This document shows positions 28,110 to 36,026 of a stretch of DNA of 64,000 bases, piece by piece. The position numbers were made by a program, and so were the translations under genes. Source of the stretch: Planctomycetota bacterium. GTDB lineage: Bacteria > Planctomycetota > UBA1135 > UBA2386. Positions within the stretch are counted from its first letter, which is position 1. Every line of letters starts with the position of its first letter. The notes beneath the pieces were generated by a model. That model saw nothing but the letters and a program-made list of their open reading frames with translations, was not told the origin of the DNA and made no database searches. The stretch is taken from the NCBI GenBank assembly GCA_016716265.1, contig JADJWQ010000002.1, forward strand, positions 1,077,001 to 1,141,000, in the 5' to 3' direction.

Positions 28110-28459
28110 TTGCCCCCCTTCTTCTTGGTCTCGAGCCACTCCAGGAACTCCGCGCCCGTCACGTTCTGCTCGCGGGCGCGCCGCAACATCACGGGCATGT
28201 CCGGGTCCGCCTTGATCAGCTTCTCGACGTCCTCTGGCACGCGGCCGGCGAGCTGCATCAGCTCGTCGAAGTTGTCCCCCAAGACGTCGGCCAGGGCGCG
28301 GAGCGTCTTCTCGGTGGGCGGGCTCGGGTCGAGGCAGTTCTCGACGCGCGACAGGTACGTCGGCGAGACGCCGACCTTGCTCGCTGTCTCGCGAAGGCTC
28401 AGGTCGCGGGCGATACGCACGCGCTTGAGGCGATGTCCGAGTTTCTCTCGCTTGGCCAT
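28106..28459 (-). CDS. XRE-family transcriptional repressor (lysogeny switch)
   Basis: 117 residues. The HTH_3 domain reads LGHRLKRVRIARDLSLRETA then SKVGVSPTYLSRVENCLDPS, followed by EKTLRALADVLGDNFDELMQ and a short C-terminal tail. ATG 28457-28459 is chosen as the start of the HTH region; an upstream frame reaches 28534 through the operator. Paired with the ImmA protease as in ImmR/ImmA switches. A palindrome 40 bp upstream is its likely operator. Confidence 0.85.
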   Translation of the reverse strand: MAKREKLGHRLKRVRIARDLSLRETASKVGVSPTYLSRVENCLDPSPPTEKTLRALADVLGDNFDELMQLAGRVPEDVEKLIKADPDMPVMLRRAREQNVTGAEFLEWLETKKKGGK

Positions 28460-28498
28460 GTCGCTCGCTCGTCCCGGACGGCATGCCCGGGAGGTGTT

Positions 28499-28523
28499 GT
28501 GCAGTAGATACTGCACACTGCAC
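28499..28523. promoter_or_regulatory. Operator palindrome of the XRE/ImmA switch
   Basis: GTGCAGT AGAT ACTGCAC (28499-28516) is a perfect 7+7 palindrome with a 4-bp spacer, followed directly by a third half-site ACTGCAC (28517-28523). It lies between the XRE gene (minus) and the plus-strand integration genes, the expected place for a repressor operator. Confidence 0.6.
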
Positions 28524-28534
28524 ACCGGGCGCAA

Positions 28535-28564
28535 GGGGGATCATCAGGCAGCGGATGATCCCCC
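28535..28564. repeat. Perfect 11-bp inverted repeat
   Basis: GGGGGATCATC (28535-28545), an 8-base loop, then GATGATCCCCC (28554-28564), running into a CTGTCCC word. It lies 38 bp before the small plus-strand gene. It could be a second operator, a terminator or a recombinase-related site. Confidence 0.5.
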
Positions 28565-28602
28565 TGTCCCACCGCGCCCATCGGGGCCGCGTTTCCCGTC
28601 CC

Positions 28603-28788
28603 ATGAACGCGATCCCGACGCCGCCCGCGAGCGCGGCCGCACCCGCCACCGAGAGCGCCGAGGAGCGCCACGCCGACCGTGAGCGCCGCCTCGACCAGGC
28701 CGCCTCGATCCTCGCCGTGACGCTGCTCGACATGTGGCGGCGCGAGCGCCGCGCACGACGCGAAGCCGCGAGCGGAGGTGCGTCGTGA
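28603..28788 (+). CDS. Small helical protein, 61 aa, paralogue of the GNAT protein N-terminus
   Basis: Ends with RERRLDQAASILAVTLLDMW then RRERRARREAASGG. This helix matches the N-terminal RRMDEVASVLAETLLGMW then RAKHRAERRGE of the protein at 51472-52146, so the two share a small domain. ATG 28603 is preceded by CGCGTTTCCCGTCCC, nearly the same as the bases before the gene at 15567. Function unknown; the charged helix suggests an interaction module. Confidence 0.6.
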   Translation: MNAIPTPPASAAAPATESAEERHADRERRLDQAASILAVTLLDMWRRERRARREAASGGAS

Positions 28789-28889
28789 GGTCGTCGCTCT
28801 CCCAGGCTCTCGCCTTGTCTTCCACGGGGGAAGAAGCCGTCATGCCCCAGGCGCGTGGGCATGGCGCTCTCGCGAACCACGGAGACACG

Positions 28890-29467
<578 letters not shown>

Positions 29468-29471
<4 letters not shown>

Positions 29472-29650
29472 GCAGCGACTTCTTCCGCACCCGCATGGGC
29501 CAGATGTACTACGAAGCGACGATGCCGTCGCTCGTGCGCGAGCTGGCGCGCCTGAACCAGAACCTCGAGCGGCTCGTCGCCCTCGCCGAGAAGCGAGAGG
29601 CGAAGCTGGCCGAGCTGGTTACCACCGAGCCCGCGCCGGAGGAGCGATGA
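29468..29650 (+). CDS. Small coiled-coil protein, 60 aa
   Basis: SLVRELARLNQNLERLVALA then EKREAKLAELVTTEPAPEER is one long amphipathic helix, probably a coiled coil. ATG 29468 overlaps the DUF2924 stop and its own stop overlaps the recombinase start, so the three are translated together. Such a partner could bridge the DUF2924 protein and the recombinase. No family is recognised. Confidence 0.65.
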
Positions 29651-31191
29651 GCCGGCGCCCTGCCAGGAGCAGCGTCGAGCCCGAGACGAGGCGCGTCGCC
29701 ATCTACACGCGCAAGTCGACGACGATGGGGCTCGAGCAGGAGTTCAACTCCCTCGACTCCCAGCGCGAGTCCTGCCTCGCGTACATCCAGCGCCAGCCGG
29801 GTTGGAAGCTCGTCGACGAGCGCTACGACGACGGCGGCTTCACGGGCGCGAACATCGACCGCCCCGCGTTCACGCGCCTGATGGCCGACGTCGAGGCGGG
29901 CAAGGTCGACGTCATCGTCGTCTACAAGGTCGACCGCCTCTCGCGCTCGCTCCTCGACTTCGTGAAGGTGATGGAGCGCCTCGGAGCGGCTGGCGCCTCG
30001 TTCGTCTCGGTCACGCAGAACTTCTCGACGGCCGACGCGATGGGCCGGCTGACGATGAACATGTTGATGTCGTTCGCTGAGTTCGAACGCGAGATGATCA
30101 GCGAGCGCACCCGCGACAAGATCGCCGGTGCCCGTCGCAAGGGGAAGTGGACGGGCGGGCCGGTGCCCTACGGCTACTCGGTGAAGGACAAGAAGCTCCT
30201 CGTCAACGAGCTCGAGGCGCGCGTCGTCCGCGAGGCCTTCGACCTGTTCCTGATGCACCGACAGCAGGCGAAGGTGGCGCACCTGCTGAACGAGCGGATG
30301 CTCCTGCCGCGCGGCTCGAAGGTCACCAAGAAGCTCGCGTGGTCGAAGGAGGGCATCGGCCGCATCCTCAAGAGCCCGATCTACGCGGGCTTCATGATGT
30401 ACGGTGAGGAGCTGCATCCCGGCGAGCACCCGCCGCTCGTCGAGGAGTCCACCTACCGCGCCGCGCAGGCCATCCTCGCGGGCACGAGCCGCGTGGTGCG
30501 GTGGACCGGCACGAACCCGGACTACGTCTTGCGGAGCCTCGTGCGCTGCGCGCTCTGCGGCGAGATGATGTGCCCGGGCTCGACGACGAAGCCCTCCACC
30601 GGGAAGACGCACAGGTACTACCGCTGTTCGCGGCGTGAGAAGTACGGCAAGGACCAGTGCGCCGGAAGGCCGCTGCCCGCCGCTGCGCTCGAGGAGTTCG
30701 TCGTCGCCCGCATCTCGAGCGCGACCGCCGACGGCTCGCTGGCCGAGCGCGTCGCGATGCACCTCGAGACGCTCACCGCCGGCAAGGGTGAGGACTTCGG
30801 CAAGCTGCGCGCGGAGCTGGCGACGAAGATTGCCGAGTGCTCGGCAAACGCCTCCCGGCTCACCGAGGAGCTGGTGCGCCTCGATGGGCGTGCGCGCGAG
30901 CTCGTCGAGCAGAAGCTCGGCGTCGAGGCTGACCGTCTCGCCGCGAGCGAGCAGCAGCTCCGCGACCTCGAGCGCGACGCCGCCGAGCTGGAGATCGCCA
31001 GGAAGGACCACGCCTGGTTCGTCGCCGCGCTCCGCGACTTCGCCAAGGTCTGGGTGAACATGTCGCCCGACAACCAGGGGCGCTTCCTGCGCGCGCTCAT
31101 CGACAAGGTGGTGGTCGACGAGGGCAAGGGCACGTGCCGCGTCGAGCTGATCGACTTCGGCGCCGCCTCGGGCACGAAGGAGGCAGCGTGA
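29647..31191 (+). CDS. Large serine recombinase (phage integrase)
   Basis: 514 residues in the usual order. Catalytic resolvase domain: RVAIYTRKSTTMGLEQEF (Ser24 nucleophile), VYKVDRLSRSLLDFVKVMER, MLMSFAEFEREMISERTRDK. Recombinase domain: PVPYGYSVKDKKLLVNELEA and WSKEGIGRILKSPIYAGFMM. Zinc ribbon: VRCALCGEMMCPGSTT and YYRCSRREKYGKDQCAG. Then a coiled coil (about residues 370-450). It would integrate and excise the prophage at attP/attB using the DUF2924 protein or the small HTH proteins as partners. Confidence 0.93.
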   Translation: MSRRPARSSVEPETRRVAIYTRKSTTMGLEQEFNSLDSQRESCLAYIQRQPGWKLVDERYDDGGFTGANIDRPAFTRLMADVEAGKVDVIVVYKVDRLSRSLLDFVKVMERLGAAGASFVSVTQNFSTADAMGRLTMNMLMSFAEFEREMISERTRDKIAGARRKGKWTGGPVPYGYSVKDKKLLVNELEARVVREAFDLFLMHRQQAKVAHLLNERMLLPRGSKVTKKLAWSKEGIGRILKSPIYAGFMMYGEELHPGEHPPLVEESTYRAAQAILAGTSRVVRWTGTNPDYVLRSLVRCALCGEMMCPGSTTKPSTGKTHRYYRCSRREKYGKDQCAGRPLPAAALEEFVVARISSATADGSLAERVAMHLETLTAGKGEDFGKLRAELATKIAECSANASRLTEELVRLDGRARELVEQKLGVEADRLAASEQQLRDLERDAAELEIARKDHAWFVAALRDFAKVWVNMSPDNQGRFLRALIDKVVVDEGKGTCRVELIDFGAASGTKEAA

Positions 31192-31718
31192 GCGACCGGC
31201 AGACCAGCGACGAGAGCGCGCGGAAGAACACGCCGAGCGACTACCGGGTGATCGAGGAGCCGATCTTCTGGCGCCGGAGCCGCAGCGTGGAGCTCACCCC
31301 GACGCCGCCGCCCGATAGGCCCGAGCCCGTGCGACGCCCCGCCAAGGTCGCCCGGCAGCTCGCGCTTGCGCACCACCTGCAGGCCGCGATCGAGCGCGGG
31401 CTCGTGGCCGACCAGGCCGCCCTGGCGCGCAAGCTGGGGCTCACGCGCGCCCGCGTCACGCAGCTCTTCGACCTGCTCATGCTGGCCGCCGACCTCCAGG
31501 AGCAGGTGCTGGCCCTCGAAGCCGTCGACGGCGCTGAGCCGATGGCCGAGCGGACCCTCCGGGCGGTGGCCCACGCGGGCACGTGGGCCGAGCAGCGGGC
31601 GGCGTGGGCGAAGTTCGTGCCCTTCGGGAGTCCGACGTCCCCCAGGCGGCGCCGGCTCAACCCCCATCTGTCCCGCCCAACCCCGGCGGATTTGGGCGTC
31701 AACCCAAACGAACCCTAG
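31188..31718 (+). CDS. HTH protein following the serine recombinase, 176 aa
   Basis: GTG 31188 overlaps the recombinase stop. Disordered N-terminus; then RQLALAHHLQAAIERGLVAD and AALARKLGLTRARVTQLFDL, a KorB/ParB-type HTH, and VDGAEPMAERTLRAVA. Small HTH genes often follow such recombinases; control of excision or of the module is plausible but not shown. An inverted repeat TTTGGG/CCCAAA (31691-31708) near its end could aid termination. Taken as the last prophage gene. Confidence 0.75.
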   Translation: MSDRQTSDESARKNTPSDYRVIEEPIFWRRSRSVELTPTPPPDRPEPVRRPAKVARQLALAHHLQAAIERGLVADQAALARKLGLTRARVTQLFDLLMLAADLQEQVLALEAVDGAEPMAERTLRAVAHAGTWAEQRAAWAKFVPFGSPTSPRRRRLNPHLSRPTPADLGVNPNEP

Positions 31719-31727
31719 CAAACCCCA

Positions 31728-31756
31728 TTGCAGCCGACCTGGCGCCCTGATATCGT
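31728..31756 (+). promoter_or_regulatory. Putative promoter of the defence operon
   Basis: TTGCAG (31728-31733), 17 bp, TATCGT (31751-31756): a reasonable sigma-70 pair in the only gap before the ten-gene operon. AGCCG GGCA CGGCT a little downstream (31773-31786) could be an operator for the HTH protein encoded next. Confidence 0.45.
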
Positions 31757-31797
31757 GTTCAGGAAGCAGTCAGCCGGGCACGGCTACAAGGACGCGC

Positions 31798-32010
31798 ATG
31801 GACGACAGGTGGCTCTCAGTTGACGAAATCGCCGAGTACCTCGGGGTGAGCAAGGACACCGTCTACACGTGGGTCACCTCGAAGGGCATGCCCGGCCACA
31901 AAGTCGGCCGCTTCTGGAAGTTCAAGCGCGAGGACGTTGATGCTTGGGTCCGGGACGGCGGCGCCGCCTCGTCGTCCGACGAGATATCGAAGGAGCCACA
32001 GCGTGGCTGA
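31798..32010 (+). CDS. Excisionase-type HTH DNA-binding protein, first gene of defence operon
   Basis: 70 residues: RWLSVDEIAEYLGVSKDTVY then TWVTSKGMPGHKVGRFWKFK and REDVDAWVRDG, a MerR-like excisionase-family HTH. Genes of this type often open type I RM-like operons and act as regulators. Because it also abuts a prophage edge it could instead be that element's excisionase, but its 8-bp overlap with the next gene and the promoter in front argue for the operon. ATG 31798. Confidence 0.75.
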   Translation: MDDRWLSVDEIAEYLGVSKDTVYTWVTSKGMPGHKVGRFWKFKREDVDAWVRDGGAASSSDEISKEPQRG

Positions 32011-32557
32011 ACGTCGAGACGTTGGTGATGTTGCCGCGACGAACCGCGTCTGGTTCGTGCGCGCCGGGAGTCGGGGGAGCGAGATTCGCTCGTTCCTCGA
32101 CGACGGCTTTGTGGGAGTCGCCTGGGGCGAGACCGGCGCGTTGACCGGCCTCACCGAGCTGCGCGCCTTCGAGGAGCGCCTCATCGCCGTCTACCCAACG
32201 CGGTTGCGGCGAACCCTCACCGCCTGGGCGGCGATGCTCCGGGCGATCACTTCGACGATGGCGGTGGGCAACGACGTCATGACGATCGAGCCCGACGCGC
32301 GTCGCTATTGGCTTGGCAAAGTCGCGTCGGAGTACCGGTGGGAACAGAACGCCCAGCTCGCGCATCGTCGCAGCGTTCGGTGGTCCGGTTCGATCGCGCG
32401 CGCGCAACTCACCGAAGCGACGCAGCACTGCCTCGGTGCGATCTCGACGGTGTTTCGCCTCTCTGCCGACGCGACGCAGGAGGTACTTAAGACTTTCCGC
32501 ACCCTCGGTGCCCCTACGGTGCCGGGACGGCGCACGCAGAGAACTTCGAATGGCTAA
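32003..32557 (+). CDS. Mrr-N/PUA-like domain protein, 184 aa
   Basis: The N-terminus NRVWFVRAGSRGSEIRSFLD then GFVGVAWGETGALTGLTEL matches the beta-barrel-like N-terminal domain found ahead of Mrr-type and other restriction enzymes, thought to read DNA or modified bases. A helical remainder (RRTLTAWAAMLRAITSTMAV, YWLGKVASEYRWEQN) carries no nuclease motif. GTG 32003 with AGGAG upstream. The stop overlaps the methylase start (ATGGCTAA). Possible sensor of modified or foreign DNA for the operon. Confidence 0.6.
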   Translation: MAERRDVGDVAATNRVWFVRAGSRGSEIRSFLDDGFVGVAWGETGALTGLTELRAFEERLIAVYPTRLRRTLTAWAAMLRAITSTMAVGNDVMTIEPDARRYWLGKVASEYRWEQNAQLAHRRSVRWSGSIARAQLTEATQHCLGAISTVFRLSADATQEVLKTFRTLGAPTVPGRRTQRTSNG

Positions 32558-34623
32558 AAAGAAGACCACGAACACGGCTCCCGATGTTGAGGGGAGCGGC
32601 GACGACTCGACCCAGATCGATGACGGGAAGATCCTCGACTACATCACGGGCAAGCCGGTCGCTGAGAGCGACAAGGAGCGCGTTCGGCAGCGCATCGCGC
32701 GTGCGTTGTTCCATGAGTACGGCATCTCTGTCGACGACATGGAGCCCGACTTCAAGGTGAAGGTCGACGGCATCGAACAAGAAGATCGACATCGCCATCT
32801 TCGAGCCCGGCGCCGAACACACGCCCGAGCACGTGCGTCGCCTGGTCGTCTGCCAGAAGGAGCTGAAGCTCGGTGACAAGGGCGCGTACAAGATGCGCGA
32901 CCACGAGCAGGCCGCGAAGGACCTCGAGCTCCTGAAGGCCGGGATGACGGCGTGCGAGGACTGCAAGTACGGCCTCTGGACCAACGGCTTTGAGTTCTTC
33001 TTCTTCCGCGTCGAGCGCACCCGTTTCGACGTGAAGTTCAAGCCGATCGGCGACTGGCCGCTCTCCGACGAGTCCATTGGAACCCGTGACGTTGCGTCAC
33101 ACGCCAAGCTCCGTCGAGCCGATCCCGAGATGCTGCGCACCGCCTTTCGGCGCTGCCACAACTTCATCCATGGCAATGAGGGCATGCCGAAGGACGCTGC
33201 CTTCTGGCAGTTCCTCTACCTGATCTTCGCGAAGCTCCACGACGAACGACAGCCGAACGATGCACGCCGTTTCTGGGCTGGCCGCTTCGAGAAGACCATC
33301 AACGGTCAACGGCAGCTCATCGACGAGCAGTTCGATGCCGAAGGGCAGAAGGCGATCCGCAAGCGCATCCTCCCGCTCTTCGAAGACGTGAAGAAGAAGT
33401 ACCGGACGGTCTTCCGAGGGAACGAGGAGATTACGCTCTCCGACCGCGCCCTCGCGTTCATGGTCTCGGAGCTGGCGAAATACGACCTCGGTCGCACCGA
33501 CGTCGACGCGAAGGGCACCGCATACCAAGAGATCGTCGGCACGAACCTGCGCGGGGACCGGGGCCAGTACTTCACCCCGCGAGGAGCCATCAAGCTCGTG
33601 GTCGCGATGCTCGACCCGAAGCCCAATGAGCGGGTGCTAGACCCTGCGTGCGGCACAGGCGGCTTTCTTACCGCGACGCTCGCGCATCTCGCCCATAGGT
33701 TCCAAGAGGAGAAAGGGATCGAGCCGGGCGCAGAGTCGACGCAGGAGTTCATCTCTATCCAGGAGCGGCTCGGCGAATTCGTGAAGAAGAACCTCTTCGG
33801 CGCCGACTTCGATCCGTTCCTCGTGCGCGCGGCACAGATGAATGCTGTGATGGCGAGCAACGCCGAAGCGAACCTCTTCAACATCAACTCGCTCGAGTTC
33901 CCCGCTGGCCATCTGCCCGGACTCGCCGACGCGAAGAAGGTCGCCGAGCTGGGCACGATGGACGTGGTGATGACGAATCCGCCTTTCGGTTCTGAAATCC
34001 CCATCACCGACCCGAACATCCTCAAGCACTTCGAACTCGCTCACAGTTGGGAGCAGACCGAGCAAGGATCGTTCCGGAACACCGGAAGGCTGCAATCGAG
34101 CGTCGCGCCGGAGGTCTTGTTTCTCGAGCGCTGCGTCGACTGGCTACGCCCTGGAGGTCGCGCCGGAATCGTGGTCCCCAACGGCATCTTGGGAAACCCG
34201 GGCGACGAGTACATCCGCTCGTGGTTGCTCCGACACTGCTGGATCCTCGCGAGCGTCGAGCTTCCAGTAGAGGTCTTCATTTCCGAAGCGGACGTGAACA
34301 TCCTCACGAGCCTGCTCTTCCTGAAGAAGAAGTCGCAGCAAGAGATTCAAGCGGCGGACCTCGGCAAGGAACCGAACTACCCGATCTTCATGGCTGTCGC
34401 GGAGAAGGTGGGCGTCGACCGCCGAGGAAACACGCTCTACGTGCGCACGCCCGCCGGTGACGAGGTCTTCGAGGACACCGAGGAGACCGAGCGCATTCGG
34501 GTCGGCGGCCAGCTTGTCACGCGGACTCTGCGGCGTAAGCGCAAGGTTGTTGACGACGACCTCCCGAAGATCGCAGACGCATACCGCGAGTTTCGTCGTC
34601 GCACCAAGGAGCCCGGCAAATGA
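32550..34623 (+). pseudogene. hsdM: Type I-style N6-adenine methylase (HsdM-like), frameshifted near 32773
   Basis: Starts MAKKKTTNTAPDVEGSGD and reads to DFKVKVDGI; the reading then continues one base later as NKKIDIAIFEPGAEHTPEHV. Skipping one base within 32771-32776 restores about 690 residues. Downstream are intact: GDRGQYFTPRGAIKLVVAML, VLDPACGTGGFLTATL (motif I, 33640-33666), MDVVMTNPPFGSEI (motif IV, 33976-33990). It would methylate adenine with the HsdS that follows. Either a real lesion, a sequencing indel, or a switch; re-start at GTG 32833 would lose the N-terminal domain but keep catalysis. No HsdR gene is present. Confidence 0.85.
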
Positions 34624-36026
34624 GAGTCGGCTCCGTAAAGGCACGCGATGTCATCGCCGCGGGATCAAGACTGAACGGCGGCTTCCACCTCGCTGAAGAT
34701 CAGCAGGCATGGCGCGTCCTCTCTTCGTTCCCCTCGAAGAAGAAGACGAGGCTCGACACGTTGGGCCGCGACCGCGGCGTCTTTCGCGGCCCCATCTTCA
34801 CGCGCACGTTCTGCACCGATCCGAAGTTGGGTCGGCCGTATGTTTCGCCCGCGGAGCTCGAGCGCGCGGAGATTCATTCTGATCGATACCTCGCCGCATC
34901 CCACGGCGAGCTTCTCGCAGAGCTGGAGCTTCGACGCGGAATGGTCTTGGTGACTTGCTCGGGGATGAGTCTGGGCAGGGCCATCCTGGTTCGCGGGTCG
35001 ATGGAAGGACTGTGCGCGTCGCACGACCTCATCCGCATCGAAGCTGACGCGAGCAATGTGCCCCTTGGCTACCTCTATGCGTTTCTTCGCTCTCGCCACG
35101 GATACGTCGCGATGCGCCGCCAAATTTACGGCGGAAACATCAAGCACATCGAGCCTCACCACGTTGGCGCCGTGGGAGTACCTCGACTCGGCGAGGTGTT
35201 TGAGGACCGGATCGGGAAGGAGATCGATGAGTCGATCAAGCTGCTCGACTCCTACGAGCGGAAAGTGGTCGAGGCAACGAACGTACTCTTCGAGTCCGTC
35301 GGCCTGGCGGACGTCTCGGCCCACGAGTGGCACTCCGATGGTCCTGACCTCGGCTTCGTCATCGACGGTCCGAACGTCAAGAGCCTGCGCGCACTGAACT
35401 TCAACCCGCGCTACACGGCGCTTGTCGACCGCATCAAGCGAGGCCCCTGGCGCTCTCTCGGAGATCTGTGCGTCCCCGGCGGTCTGCAGCGCGGTGGTCG
35501 ATTCAAGCGAATCGATGCGTCACCCGAGCACGGGACCATGCTCGTCGGACAGAAGCAGCTCTTCTGGTTGAAGCCCGAGGGGCGGTGGATTGCTCGGCGA
35601 GGAGCCGACAGCGACGTGTTCGTGCCCGCTGGGACAGTTCTGGTTCCCGCGCAAGGTACCCTCGGCGAGACGGAGCTCTTCTGCCGTGCGGAGTTCGCGT
35701 GGGGTGCGGGGCTCGACATCGCCTACTCGGAGCACATCCTCCGAATCATCGCAGACGAGTCGAAGCTGCTCCGCGGGTGCTTGTATGCGTTCATGAGATC
35801 GGAGACCGCGTTTCGCCTGTTTCGTTCTCTGTCAGTTGGCACGAAGCTCCAAGACCATCACAACGCGTTCCGCGCGGCTCTCCCAATTCCGTTTCCTCCT
35901 CGCCCCGTCCAGGAAGCGGTCCATCAGCTCGTCGTATCCGCGTACGAGGCGCGCCACCGTGCGGTCGCGTTGGAGAACGAAGCCATCGCGCGCATCGAGC
36001 GCGCTCTTGAGGAGGGAGCGAACTGA
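34620..36026 (+). CDS. hsdS: Type I restriction-modification specificity subunit (HsdS)
   Basis: 468 residues with two target-recognition halves. First: RGMVLVTCSGMSLGRAILV, SHDLIRIEADASNVPLGYLY, RRQIYGGNIKHIEPHHVGAV. Second: RGPWRSLGDLCVPGGLQ, VPAGTVLVPAQGTLGETELF, YSEHILRIIADESKLLRGCL, AALPIPFPPRPVQEAVHQLV. Each ends with a conserved helix (SIKLLDSYERKVVEATN; EARHRAVALENEAIARIERA). It sets the bipartite site read by the methylase. ATGA overlap with the methylase and TGATG overlap with the kinase gene. Confidence 0.88.
   Translation: MRVGSVKARDVIAAGSRLNGGFHLAEDQQAWRVLSSFPSKKKTRLDTLGRDRGVFRGPIFTRTFCTDPKLGRPYVSPAELERAEIHSDRYLAASHGELLAELELRRGMVLVTCSGMSLGRAILVRGSMEGLCASHDLIRIEADASNVPLGYLYAFLRSRHGYVAMRRQIYGGNIKHIEPHHVGAVGVPRLGEVFEDRIGKEIDESIKLLDSYERKVVEATNVLFESVGLADVSAHEWHSDGPDLGFVIDGPNVKSLRALNFNPRYTALVDRIKRGPWRSLGDLCVPGGLQRGGRFKRIDASPEHGTMLVGQKQLFWLKPEGRWIARRGADSDVFVPAGTVLVPAQGTLGETELFCRAEFAWGAGLDIAYSEHILRIIADESKLLRGCLYAFMRSETAFRLFRSLSVGTKLQDHHNAFRAALPIPFPPRPVQEAVHQLVVSAYEARHRAVALENEAIARIERALEEGAN

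Noticed and set aside
31718..31797. A tRNA or attachment-site gene at the prophage edge
   Set aside because: No cloverleaf could be drawn, and no matching core repeat was found on the left because that end is outside the window.
31798..36026. Ordinary type I restriction-modification system
   Set aside because: HsdM and HsdS are present but no HsdR helicase-nuclease lies in or next to the operon.
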